The notes: generated by a model not told the origin, from the letters alone. Counted from the first letter of the stretch, positions 32,276-40,801 are shown. The stretch: 43,859 nt of DNA from Chloroflexota bacterium (GCA_028287745.1 JAQBPB010000057.1:1-43859); one strand, 5' to 3'. Program-made: numbers and translations.

Positions 32276-34225
32276 ATGTCTTTTGAGAATGAGAACGGAA
32301 TAGGGCTTAATTCCGGTGCCGGAATAGACCGGAACGAAGCAGTCTTAAAGCCGGAGCAGGTCGAGGCTTTACTGACTATTTCGGCCTTACTGAACAGTGA
32401 CCTTAATGCGGGCCGGGTCCTGCGCGATTTGCTGGTGCAAATTTGTGCCCTTTTCCACGCCGACCGGGCGGCGGTTTTCTTGCGCGAAAAGCTGCCGCTG
32501 GCGGAAGAAAACAAGGATGTCAGTGAAGCTCGCCGCCAGGATATCGGGCGGGTGTTATGTGCCGCCTCTACCGGCCTGTCCCAGGAATATCTAGAGAGCC
32601 TGATTGCTTTCTACGAAAGAAAAGAATTCCGGCAGTTGCAAAGCCAGCGCCGCCCGGTCTATATCGCCGATGCTCGCCAGGACCAGCGTTTGAACGGCTT
32701 GCGCGAGATTAATTCGCGTGAGGGTTTCCGGACGATGCTGACTTTACCCTTGCTGCACCGGGAAGTCCTGATCGGCACCATTATTCTCTACCACGACCAA
32801 TCGCATACCTACACCGAACAAGAAACCCGCCTCCTGAGTATTTTCGCCAACCAGGCCGCCCTGGCAATTACCAATGCCCGGATGTACGAAGCGGCCCGCC
32901 AGCGCGAACGCGAAGCGGCCCAGCTTGCCGAGGCTGGCCGCGTTTTTAATGCTTCCCTCAGGACGCGTGAAGTTTTGAACCGGGTAGTCCGTACCGTTGG
33001 CGGCTGCCTGGGTAACAGCGCGGTGGTCTATATACTCCAGGAGGGCTCGGACGAAGCTTACCCGGTGGCTTTTTACTCGGATGCGGTGCATGAAGGCGAG
33101 ATTAAAGTTGCTTCGCCGGTCAAAGACGGGCACCCGGTTAAACTGGGCAGCGGCGCGATTGGCAAATCCATGCAGTCCGGCGTCCCCTTTCTGCTGCGCG
33201 ACCCGGCCGAGATTCTCAAGTCTATCCCCTTTCTGAGCAAGAGCGAGGCGGTAAATAGTTTGCTGTGCGTGCCGCTCAAGACGCGGGGCCGGATAATTGG
33301 CACCCTGTTGGCCTACAAAGTAACATATGGCATGCCGGGCAAGCCGCTAGAGGAAGATCAACTGGGCCTGGCCCAGGCCCTGGCCGAACGGGCCGCCGTG
33401 GCTATCGAGAACGCCCGGATGTACGAGGCCGAAAAACGGGAGCAGCGGGTTAAAGACGAGTTCCTGACCCTGGTTTCACACGAGTTGAATACCCCTTTGA
33501 CCAATCTCAAGGGTTATAACCAGTTGCTTTCTAAAAAGCTGGACGCGGCCAATACCCGCGTACCCGGTGAGCCGCCTAACCGGGCGGTGGAAGGCTTGCG
33601 CCATTTCACGGGGATAATTGGCGGCCAGATTGACCGGTTGCAATATCTGGTGACGGACCTGGCCCGCATTCCCCAGATTGAAACCGGACAGTTAGAGCTG
33701 AAACTGGCACCCGCGTTGCTTTTGCCGCTGGTCCAGGAAGAAGTCCAGCGAGTTGAACAATCGTTGAAAGCGAGCGGCGGCCCGGCCCCCCGCCATAAAT
33801 TTGAAGTGACCGCTCGTAAGAATAATTTGATGGCCGAAGTAGACCTGGCCGCTTTCTTTCGAGTTATTCATAACCTGTTGATTAACGCTGTGAAATTTTC
33901 ACCCAACGGCGGTTTAATCCGGGTTGACCTGTCTCCCGGCCCTTCCCAGATGGTCAAAATCTCCGTCAGTGACAGCGGTATTGGTATTTCAGAACTGGAC
34001 CTGCCGCATATTTTCGAGCGGTTCTACAAAGCCAGCAGCCAGCCGAACCGGGCGAACGGGCTGGGTTTAGGTCTTTATATCAGCCAGAATCTGATCCAGG
34101 CCATGCACGGCCGCCTGATCGCCACCAGCGAAGAAGGTAAGGGCAGCACTTTTATGATACTGCTCCCGCAATACGGCACCCCGCAACCTCCCGCCGACAA
34201 CCAGCAATTACCTGACTGGCTTTAA
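32276..34225 (+). CDS. Soluble GAF-GAF sensor histidine kinase
   Basis: A kinase of about 649 residues from ATG 32276, which has AAGGGTGG 5-6 bases upstream; an in-frame TTG at 32183 is less likely. No membrane helices are present, so it senses a cytosolic signal. GAF domain 1 is near residues 30-200 (DLLVQICALFHADRAAVFLR, ETRLLSIFANQAALAITNAR) and GAF domain 2 near 205-375. HisKA follows, with phospho-acceptor H402 in LVSHELNTPLTNLKGYNQLL. HATPase_c has the N box NLLINAVKFSPNGG, G1 SVSDSGIGIS, the F box IFERFYKAS and G2 NGLGLGLYIS. No response regulator gene is adjacent, so the partner is unknown. The bound ligand in the GAF domains is not readable. Confidence 0.93.
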   Translation: MSFENENGIGLNSGAGIDRNEAVLKPEQVEALLTISALLNSDLNAGRVLRDLLVQICALFHADRAAVFLREKLPLAEENKDVSEARRQDIGRVLCAASTGLSQEYLESLIAFYERKEFRQLQSQRRPVYIADARQDQRLNGLREINSREGFRTMLTLPLLHREVLIGTIILYHDQSHTYTEQETRLLSIFANQAALAITNARMYEAARQREREAAQLAEAGRVFNASLRTREVLNRVVRTVGGCLGNSAVVYILQEGSDEAYPVAFYSDAVHEGEIKVASPVKDGHPVKLGSGAIGKSMQSGVPFLLRDPAEILKSIPFLSKSEAVNSLLCVPLKTRGRIIGTLLAYKVTYGMPGKPLEEDQLGLAQALAERAAVAIENARMYEAEKREQRVKDEFLTLVSHELNTPLTNLKGYNQLLSKKLDAANTRVPGEPPNRAVEGLRHFTGIIGGQIDRLQYLVTDLARIPQIETGQLELKLAPALLLPLVQEEVQRVEQSLKASGGPAPRHKFEVTARKNNLMAEVDLAAFFRVIHNLLINAVKFSPNGGLIRVDLSPGPSQMVKISVSDSGIGISELDLPHIFERFYKASSQPNRANGLGLGLYISQNLIQAMHGRLIATSEEGKGSTFMILLPQYGTPQPPADNQQLPDWL

Positions 34226-34249
34226 ACGGCCCTGTTCCAGCGTAACAAA

Positions 34250-34279
34250 AAAGGCTTGCCCACTGAGGCAAGCCTTTAT
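34250..34279. terminator. Bidirectional terminator between histidine kinase and rplS
   Basis: A perfect 11-bp stem (AAAGGCTTGCC / GGCAAGCCTTT) with a 6-base loop and A/T-tracts on both sides. It ends both convergent genes. Confidence 0.9.
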
Positions 34280-34314
34280 TGCTTCTTCTAATAGATACGG
34301 ATTTGAGGGTACTT

Positions 34315-34668
34315 TTAGAAGTGACGTTTTTCCTTGATACGGGCTTCTTTACCGCTCAAGCCACGCAGGTAGTAAAGCTGCGCCCGGCGGACTTTGCCAC
34401 GCCGCACTACATCAATCTTGTCAATTCTAGGTGAATTTAAAAGAAAAGTTCGCTCTACGCCAATCCCGTGCGAGGCAATCCGGCGGACGGTGAAGCTTTC
34501 GTTGATTCCGCCATTGCGGCGGCGCATCACAACGCCTTCATATACCTGAATACGTTCTTTGGTACCTTCAACAACTCTTACGCCTACCCGTACCGTATCG
34601 CCGACTCCGAATTCCGGGACGTCGGTGCGAAGCATCGGCTGGACTAATTCATCAATTACCAGGGACAT
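34315..34668 (-). CDS. rplS: 50S ribosomal protein L19
   Basis: A 117-residue protein of standard length. L19 sits at the interface of the 30S and 50S subunits. Visible hallmarks are [75 protein letters not shown] and the end [19 protein letters not shown] 34668 has AAAGGAGGG about 9 bases upstream. A strong promoter at 34767-34795 implies a leader of about 92 bases. The usual neighbours trmD and rimM are absent; rplS stands alone here. Confidence 0.98.
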   Translation of the reverse strand: MSLVIDELVQPMLRTDVPEFGVGDTVRVGVRVVEGTKERIQVYEGVVMRRRNGGINESFTVRRIASHGIGVERTFLLNSPRIDKIDVVRRGKVRRAQLYYLRGLSGKEARIKEKRHF

Positions 34669-34766
34669 TACTTTTCCCTCCTTTCCGTATCAAATAACTC
34701 AAACTTTTTCTAAGGCTGCTTTTATATAAAAATAACTTTGTGCCTTATTTCTTTACACAGCGGCAT

Positions 34767-34795
34767 ATTATAACAGTCAGGCCAGGCCGAGTCAA
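34767..34795 (-). promoter_or_regulatory. Promoter of rplS
   Basis: The minus strand reads TTGACT (34795-34790), a 17-base spacer ending TGT, then a perfect TATAAT (34772-34767). This is the best match to a vegetative promoter in the window and includes an extended -10. Confidence 0.85.
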
Positions 34796-35054
34796 TCTGG
34801 ATTAAGCCTGAAAGGCGGCGATTACAGAGTCGCCAGACCTTCTATTTGATTGGGGCTGTAATCCTGGAATATGCCTGTTGCCCCGTCGCCCGATGCATCT
34901 AACTATTAAATAACTTTACATATGCCCCGGTTTTCCGGCAGGCCAGAAGCAAAGTTAAATTATAACCGCGTACAATTAGATTGTAACACTTTTCACACTC
35001 CAACAGGGCCGAAAACCGGCCCTCTTTAGCAATCTAATTCACTACAGTCCCAAC

Positions 35055-35150
35055 CTCGCCCACTCTTGATCACCGCCCACTTCCAATTCCCTCCGCCCGC
35101 TTCCAACTTTCTCTCCCCCTACTGACTACTTCCCTCTACCCACTCCCATA
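35055..35150. repeat. Degenerate pyrimidine-rich repeat patch
   Basis: The plus strand is a run of imperfect units such as CGCCCACTTCCAATTCCC, CGCCCGCTTCCAACTT and ACTGACTACTTCCC. Similar ACTGACTACT units occur near 20107. It encodes nothing obvious. Confidence 0.5.
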
Positions 35151-35152
35151 AC

Positions 35153-35182
35153 TTGACGGTTGTAGCTTTTAACTGTTAGTAT
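35153..35182 (+). promoter_or_regulatory. Candidate promoter of the hydrogenase-like cluster
   Basis: TTGACG (35153-35158), an 18-base spacer ending TGT, then TAGTAT (35177-35182). The predicted start near 35189 leaves a leader of about 140 bases before the ATG at 35331. Confidence 0.5.
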
Positions 35183-35330
35183 ACCCCTATTGCTTAAAAC
35201 CTCCGGGCTAGTGGCCGGTTTACTGGTCGAATGTTGATTACCGGACCCGGGATTTTAGGATATAGGCGGGAAAATCAGGGTGATTCTTTCATTGAACTAC
35301 AAGATAGATTTAGACGGACGAGTCTGGTAA

Positions 35331-36407
35331 ATGGCTTATCTTTTGCCTGTCGGCCCCTGGCACCCGGCGCTTGAAGAACCGGTTGTGTACAAATTAGAGG
35401 TCACGGGAAACAAGATTGAAAATGTGGAACTGGACCTGGGCTATAACCACCGTGGCGTGGAAAAAGTATTGCCCGAACTTTTGCCACATCAAATACTGGC
35501 CCCGACCGCTCAGATTTGCGGCAAATGCTCCTATGCCAACACCCTGGCCGTAGCTTCGGTCCTGGAAAAACTGGCCGGGCTGGCAGTTTCCGGCCGGGTG
35601 AACTATTTCCGGGTCATCGCGGCCGAACTGGAAAGGGCCGCCAGCCACCTGGGATCAATTGCCCGGACCTTGCGCCTGCTGGGGATTCAGCTTACCGCCG
35701 CCCGTTTGGAAGAAGAAACCGAAGGCGTGCGGCAACTCCTGGCCGCGACCGGCAACCGCATCTATGATACCTTTAACGTATTGGGCGGGCTTATGCGCGC
35801 GCCCCAGGTATCGCCTGAATTTCTCAACGCCGCCGACAAGTTACGCAAGAATATATATGAATCGGTCAACCAGTTGTTGGATAACCGCCAGCTCGAACAG
35901 CGGACGGTCGGCGTTGGTGTGATAGACCCGGCGGCGGCCCTGGAGTGGGGCCTGACCGGCCCGGTGGCCCGCGCTTCCGAACTGGCCCTGGATACTCGCC
36001 GGACCGATCCCTATGCCGCTTACCTGGAGATTGAAGTGCGGTTGGTGACCCAACGCCGGGGGGACCTGTTTGCCCGGCTGGCTGTTCGCGCCCTGGAAGC
36101 CCTGGAGAGCCTTAACATTATTAATACCGCGTTGCGGAACCTGCCCGAAGGGGACTTGCAGGCTCCACTGGTCGTGCCCCGGTTCCCGGCCGAACAGGAA
36201 GTCAGTATGCTGGTGGAAACACCGCGCGGTCAGCTTTTGTGCTATGCCGCCAGTGACGAGGAAGGTAAGCTCTCGCGGCTGAAACTCCGGCCCCCGACGG
36301 TGGCAAACTTGCCCGCGATTGCCCTGACTCTGCCGGGCCAGGAAGCGGACGATGCGGCGGCGATTATCTCTTCGCTGGATTTTTGTTTCGCTTGCGCCGA
36401 ACGCTAG
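35331..36407 (+). CDS. Group 4 [NiFe]-hydrogenase-like / NuoD-like large subunit
   Basis: A 358-residue soluble subunit related to HyfG, EchE, CooH and NuoD. It keeps both cysteine pairs that hold the Ni-Fe site: QICGKC (C63, C66) and DFCFAC (C352, C355); NuoD has lost these. Shared family segments include LDLGYNHRGVEKVL and ERAASHLGSIARTL. Deviations: the usual Glu-Arg before the first pair is Ala-Gln, the usual DPC is DFC, and the protein ends at CAER with no C-terminal extension for a maturation protease (as in CooH). It is short for the family. No small subunit (NuoB/HyfI) or ferredoxin gene follows. It starts a plus-strand cluster with three membrane genes. Whether it binds Ni or reacts with H2 is open. 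The start has only a weak ribosome binding site. Confidence 0.85.
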   Translation: MAYLLPVGPWHPALEEPVVYKLEVTGNKIENVELDLGYNHRGVEKVLPELLPHQILAPTAQICGKCSYANTLAVASVLEKLAGLAVSGRVNYFRVIAAELERAASHLGSIARTLRLLGIQLTAARLEEETEGVRQLLAATGNRIYDTFNVLGGLMRAPQVSPEFLNAADKLRKNIYESVNQLLDNRQLEQRTVGVGVIDPAAALEWGLTGPVARASELALDTRRTDPYAAYLEIEVRLVTQRRGDLFARLAVRALEALESLNIINTALRNLPEGDLQAPLVVPRFPAEQEVSMLVETPRGQLLCYAASDEEGKLSRLKLRPPTVANLPAIALTLPGQEADDAAAIISSLDFCFACAER

Positions 36408-36562
36408 TTTAACCGGGAAAGTAGCCTGGTTTGAGCTAAAAAGCCGGGTAATGGTAAGCATAATTCGGATCAGGGCCGGTCCTTTTTGCTGGCCGGGCCA
36501 CAAGCGCACATTTTTTGCAGGTTATCTGTTCAACCTGATATGTTTAACGCTAAATTGGTAGG

Positions 36563-38623
36563 ATGAATTTAACTGATTTAATTCTAGCCGCTACTCCCCT
36601 GGGACTTATCGGGGTGGGCGCAGTACTTTTCTTCTTTGGCTGGCTGTTTGGCGGCCCCGAATCGAGAGTTTTTTACTCGGTCGTGGTAGCTACTGCCCTG
36701 GCTGCTTTTCTTTCCCAGATTTCGCTTGGTGTCGGTTTCGCCCGGACCAGCGGAGTTCGCACGCCTACCGCCACTCTCTACACCTATTCGCCGGTGGGAG
36801 ACGCCGGGTTCGGGGTGAGCCTGTCCTTTCGGGGCGATTTGCTTTCCTTCCTGTTTGCCCTTCCCCTGACCGCTTTAGCCCTGTTATGTGTCTTTTACTT
36901 GCTGGTGCGGCAACCCAAAGCTGAAAGCGGCGATAGAATCGCCACCGGGCGGTTGTACGGCCTGCTTTTTCTGGCTGAAGGCGCCGGTCTGGGCGCGTTT
37001 TATTCGGCCGACCTGGTAGTGACCTTCTTCTGGCTGGAAGCGGCCAGTTTAGCCCTTTATTTACTCAGCGGGCCGGGCTTGCGCGGGGCCAGTGCGCAGC
37101 CGATCAGCTACCGGGCCCTGGGAATTAACTTTCTGGCCGGGCAGGCTATTTTTGCCCCGCTCCTGGTGATGGTTTCGCGTAACGGCGGCCACTCTAACTT
37201 TAATGATTTTATCCCGGCTGTAATTGACTCGACCCTGTTTGCCCTGGTCGTTGTTGGCTGCCTGGCGAAAGCGGCGCAGTTCCCCTTTCAAGCCTGGATG
37301 GGCGGTTTCGAGGACTTGCCCGGGGCGGCTTATGCCTTGCTGCTGGCCGGTTTCGTCTTTCCCTTCGCGGTTTATTTCCCGGCCCGGCTGCAAGCCCTGG
37401 GAGGAAGCCAGGTCAATTTGCTGGCTGATGTCGCCTGGCTGCTTTTACCGGTGGGCGCTTTTACGGTTTTCTTTGCCTCTTTTACGGCCTTGCGCTCGCG
37501 CAGTGAAAGCCTGACCGCCCGGATTGGCCTGCTTACGGCCGCCCAGTTCGGTTTTGTCATAATGTCGCTGGGCCTTAGCGACCTGGCGGCGGCCTTCCAA
37601 CAACTGATTGCCCTGGTACCGGCGGCGGCTTTACTCTTTTTATGCGCCGACCAGCTTCAAATCGAAAACGCGCCGCCGCCCAATCCCGGCGAGATTTCCA
37701 ACCCCAAACCGCTTGGCCGCCCGGCGCTATTCCGGGTAGGGCTGGTCATTACCTATTTAATAGGAGCCTTGAATTTCGCGGGCTTCCCCCTGACACCGGC
37801 CTATACCGCCCGCTGGCAGACGCTCGGGACGCTCCTTACCGACGGCTACCGCTTGTATTTTGGCCTGGTCGTGGCCGGGCTGGTGCTGATGCTGCCTGCC
37901 CTGCTCCAGGATTTTGTCCAATTTTTGAACGGCCCGCGCCGGACGGTCGATCAAAAAGGCGAAGGCACTTACTGGCCGCTGCTGGTGCCGGGCTTGCTGG
38001 CATTATTGTCACTGGTGCTAGGTTTCCAACCGGGCCTGGCGAACGGCTGGGTTAACACTGCTACCGGACGGGTCCAACTGACCGGCGATGCCGGTTTCAC
38101 TACCGTTACGGCGGTAGGCTGGCTGGGCCTTTTCATCGTAATAGGGCTGGGGCTGGGTTTTGGCGCTATCTGGTTCTTCCGCAGCCACATGGTGGTCGCG
38201 CCTTTCAACGGGGGCCTGGTCTACACACCGGGGGTCACCGAGGGCGGCTATAAGTATGCCCGGACCGGCCGCAGCAAAATGGCCCTTAAGACCATTGCGC
38301 CCGAAGAAGAACTGCCCGAAGGCTTTGACGATGACTTCTTCAGTGGCGCTTTCAAGAAGACCCAGGACCGGCCGAACCAGGCTCCCCGGCGCAAGTTGCC
38401 GGAAGCCCGGCTTTCCCCGGCCGATTATTTCGGGCCTTTGTCCGTCCAACTGGCGGCTACCTACCGTATTTTTGATATGGCCTTTAACGGTAACTTCTTT
38501 GGGCGGCTGTTGATGGGCTTTCTGGACCGGGCCAGGCGGGTCTTTGAATGGACCGTGGAGCGGTTCTACCCGGCCCTGGCGGCTTTTATTCTTTTGATTT
38601 TTATTATTTTATTGACCCGATAG
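36563..38623 (+). CDS. Proton-antiporter-like subunit, NuoL/HyfB family
   Basis: A 686-residue integral membrane protein with about 16 helices. The antiporter core (proton_antipo_M) spans ~130-440. Key charges of the family are present: E159 in FFWLEAASLALYLL (TM5 Glu) and K236 in CLAKAAQFPFQAWM (TM7 Lys). The family His in the following loop is absent (EDLPGAAYALLLAG instead of a 'P..ALIHA' form). Residues ~555-640 are a polar insert, followed by DYFGPLSVQLAATYRIFDMA and a final helix, as in the C-terminal arm of HyfB/NuoL. It would pump H+ or Na+ driven by the large subunit. ATG 36563 lies 155 bases after the large-subunit gene. Confidence 0.85.
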   Translation: MNLTDLILAATPLGLIGVGAVLFFFGWLFGGPESRVFYSVVVATALAAFLSQISLGVGFARTSGVRTPTATLYTYSPVGDAGFGVSLSFRGDLLSFLFALPLTALALLCVFYLLVRQPKAESGDRIATGRLYGLLFLAEGAGLGAFYSADLVVTFFWLEAASLALYLLSGPGLRGASAQPISYRALGINFLAGQAIFAPLLVMVSRNGGHSNFNDFIPAVIDSTLFALVVVGCLAKAAQFPFQAWMGGFEDLPGAAYALLLAGFVFPFAVYFPARLQALGGSQVNLLADVAWLLLPVGAFTVFFASFTALRSRSESLTARIGLLTAAQFGFVIMSLGLSDLAAAFQQLIALVPAAALLFLCADQLQIENAPPPNPGEISNPKPLGRPALFRVGLVITYLIGALNFAGFPLTPAYTARWQTLGTLLTDGYRLYFGLVVAGLVLMLPALLQDFVQFLNGPRRTVDQKGEGTYWPLLVPGLLALLSLVLGFQPGLANGWVNTATGRVQLTGDAGFTTVTAVGWLGLFIVIGLGLGFGAIWFFRSHMVVAPFNGGLVYTPGVTEGGYKYARTGRSKMALKTIAPEEELPEGFDDDFFSGAFKKTQDRPNQAPRRKLPEARLSPADYFGPLSVQLAATYRIFDMAFNGNFFGRLLMGFLDRARRVFEWTVERFYPALAAFILLIFIILLTR

Positions 38624-38646
38624 CAGGCTTTTGCACTTTTTAAAGT

Positions 38647-39408
38647 ATGAACTTTTTTACGCTTGATGCCGGAAATTACGGATTTTTCCTGGGAGCTTTG
38701 CTACTTTCCCTGGTAGTCATCGCGGTCTACAAGGATTGGCTTTTGCTAACCCCGGCCCTGGTGGTCCAATATCTCGTAATGGCCGTAATCGCCAACGACT
38801 TGAATAATACGGCGGCCCGCGTGATGCTGGGCCCTACGCCGCTGGCGGTCTTTTTAAAAGGCATGTCCGGGGTAGTGGCCGGGCTGATTTTGTTCTTGAC
38901 CGGGTACGCCATTTTATTCGCAGCCAGGGGTTTCCGGCGCGAAGAAGCCGAAGCCGAAGCTTCCGGCCTGGGTGGGTTGCGCCGGTTTTTCTACCGGGAA
39001 GAAGCCGCTCGCCTCAACCGCTTCCGCTATGTTGATTATTTGTTGCCGCTGGGCGCGGTCGTTATCGCCGTAGGAGCGACCTATGCCCTGACGACTCTTT
39101 TACCTTTCTCGGGTAATTTCCTGGGGGATTTTTCCTTTTACTTGCTCGGTTCGGTAGGTATCGCGATTATGGTGGTGGGCCGGGACATTTTGAAACTAGG
39201 GGCCGGGCTGCTGGTATCGCTGAATGGCGCGGACTTGCTTTACTCGCTCCTGCGTAACGGCGATAGCCCGCTGGTGCTGGGTATCAGCGCGACCATCACT
39301 ATTCTGCTGGCCCTGCTTATTTCTTACCTGGCAATCCTGTACCACTCCAAGATGAAGACATTGTTAATCAGTGAGGGCGTCCGCCGCCAGCGAAAGCAGG
39401 TCTCCTAG
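38647..39408 (+). CDS. HyfE/NuoK-like membrane subunit
   Basis: A 253-residue membrane protein with about seven helices. The N-terminal half (~10-95) has three helices (FFLGALLLSLVVIAVY, a VVQYLVMAVIAND segment and GVVAGLILFLTGYAILFAA). A charged cytoplasmic loop with REEAEAEASGLGGLRRFFYR follows. The C-terminal half (~165-240) resembles NuoK/HyfE: GIAIMVVGRDILKLGAGLLV, SLNGADLLYSLL and GISATITILLALLISYLAIL. Its role is probably a structural or ion-path subunit linking the antiporter-like subunits. It begins 23 bases after the NuoL-like gene and ends one base before the next gene, so the three are co-translated. The N-terminal half could be NuoJ-like, but I cannot confirm that. Confidence 0.75.
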   Translation: MNFFTLDAGNYGFFLGALLLSLVVIAVYKDWLLLTPALVVQYLVMAVIANDLNNTAARVMLGPTPLAVFLKGMSGVVAGLILFLTGYAILFAARGFRREEAEAEASGLGGLRRFFYREEAARLNRFRYVDYLLPLGAVVIAVGATYALTTLLPFSGNFLGDFSFYLLGSVGIAIMVVGRDILKLGAGLLVSLNGADLLYSLLRNGDSPLVLGISATITILLALLISYLAILYHSKMKTLLISEGVRRQRKQVS

Positions 39409-39409
39409 C

Positions 39410-40801
39410 ATGCAGTTCGTGATCCTGGCTTTACCTTTTCTGATGACCTTTTTTGTGCTGGTTTTTGAAGGTATCTTCCGGCCGGACCGCTTTGTATTCA
39501 GCCGGACCCTGGGTGTGGTCTGGCCGGTCGCCACGCTCCTGGTCGAAATCGTCCTGATCTGGCAGCCTACCGCGAACAGCCCGGATGGCGCATTTGTCTT
39601 TTCGACCCTCAGCCGGATATTTCTTTCTTTTCTATTTGGCCTGACCGGGGTGGCCCTGGTGGTTTCTTATATCACCGGGTTTTTGTTGAGCGGCCGGTTT
39701 AGTCCGGCGACCCTGGCAATTTGCGGTACCCTGATTGCGGCACTTTACATAAGTAATATATTCCTGGTCACTTTATTCTTTGTATTGGCCGGGTTCTTTA
39801 GCATCGTGGCCCTGGTGGATGTTGATACCGAAAACGAAGAGCGCTTTGTACGGGCGATTAAAGCCTCGGTCCGCTATCTTATAGCCATAGTGTTGTTCGG
39901 CCTGACCCTGTTTATCGCCCTGATATTCCTGGAACGCCTGCGGTTAGACCCCCAGTTAAGCGGCTTTATCCAGGTAGTGGTAGCCCTTTCGGTGGTCGGC
40001 TTTTCGATGCGCCTGGCAATTTTCCCTTTCAACCTGTGGCTGCCCGATGTTATCGAAGAGGCCCCCGGCATGGCCGCTTTCCTGGTAGTCGGGTTGATCA
40101 ATGTCGCGGCGGTGGTCTTTCTGGCCGACTTCTGGCAGGAAAACCCGACCCTGATTTATGATAACTACCGGATAGCTCAACCGGTCATGATTATGGCCCT
40201 GACCGGGGCGGTATTTGCCGGTCTAATGGCCCTCGGCCAGAATGGTATCGGCAAGATGATTGCCTACACCGTCAGCGGCGATTTTGCCCTAATTTTGTTT
40301 GGCCTCGCCTCACCTCACCGGACCGGCGTCAATGGCGCTTTGTTCGAAGCGGTTAACCTGGCCCTGTTGCAACTGCTGATATTCACCTGTTTAAGCGTGG
40401 TGTCCTATTGCTCCAACGGCATCAGCATCAACAACTTGACCGGCCTGGGGCGCCGGATGCCGGTTGCGGCCATTGGCTTGCTGGTAGGCTTTCTGGGTAT
40501 GGTCGGCCTGCCGTTTCTATCGGGCTTTGCCGGGAAATATTTGCTGCTGCAATCGGCCGCCCAGGAAGGGCTGGTCTGGGTCCTGGCCGGTGGTCTGGCC
40601 CTGGGGTTGTTCCTGATCGCGTACCTGCGCTACTTCCACCGGGTCTTTATGGGCAATGATGTGCCGGGCCTCAAGACTTTACCCGAACCGCCCACCGCTA
40701 TTTTGCTTATACTGGTGCTGGTATTTTTTGTACTGCTGCTGGGCCTGTGGCCCGCGCCGGTCCTGGGCTGGCTGGACGCCGCTTTGCGCGGTGTCGCCTG
40801 A
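39410..40801 (+). CDS. Proton-antiporter-like subunit, NuoN/HyfF family
   Basis: A 463-residue membrane protein with about 13-14 helices. ATG 39410 is preferred: it follows the previous stop by one base and opens directly with a hydrophobic helix. A GTG at 39371 would overlap the upstream gene by 38 bases. The core holds MRLAIFPFNLWLPDVIEEAP, the family TM7/loop motif with Arg in place of the usual Lys, and LSGFAGKYLLL, with a Lys as in NuoN. The TM5 segment (SNIFLVTLFFVLAGFFSIVA) lacks the usual Glu. Proton pumping through this subunit may therefore differ from the standard scheme. It closes the four-gene cluster. Confidence 0.85.
   Translation: MQFVILALPFLMTFFVLVFEGIFRPDRFVFSRTLGVVWPVATLLVEIVLIWQPTANSPDGAFVFSTLSRIFLSFLFGLTGVALVVSYITGFLLSGRFSPATLAICGTLIAALYISNIFLVTLFFVLAGFFSIVALVDVDTENEERFVRAIKASVRYLIAIVLFGLTLFIALIFLERLRLDPQLSGFIQVVVALSVVGFSMRLAIFPFNLWLPDVIEEAPGMAAFLVVGLINVAAVVFLADFWQENPTLIYDNYRIAQPVMIMALTGAVFAGLMALGQNGIGKMIAYTVSGDFALILFGLASPHRTGVNGALFEAVNLALLQLLIFTCLSVVSYCSNGISINNLTGLGRRMPVAAIGLLVGFLGMVGLPFLSGFAGKYLLLQSAAQEGLVWVLAGGLALGLFLIAYLRYFHRVFMGNDVPGLKTLPEPPTAILLILVLVFFVLLLGLWPAPVLGWLDAALRGVA

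Larger units (their letters stand above)
34669..35330. other. Long intergenic region between divergent rplS and hydrogenase-like genes
   Basis: About 660 bases with no credible coding frame. It contains the rplS leader and promoter on the minus side, a low-complexity pyrimidine-rich repeat patch near 35055-35150, and a candidate promoter for the plus-strand cluster at 35153-35182. A short near-palindrome occurs around 35005-35025 (GGGCCGAAAACCGGCCC). Confidence 0.55.

Noticed and set aside
35841..36509. A 222-codon open frame on the minus strand
   Set aside because: It is antisense to the hydrogenase-like large subunit, which has clear family motifs; the antisense product has none.
35331..40801. 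Ordinary complex I (nuo) operon
   Set aside because: The large subunit keeps the Ni-Fe cysteines, gene order differs from nuoA-N, and nuoA, B, C, E-J and M are absent, so a plain NADH dehydrogenase label would mislead.
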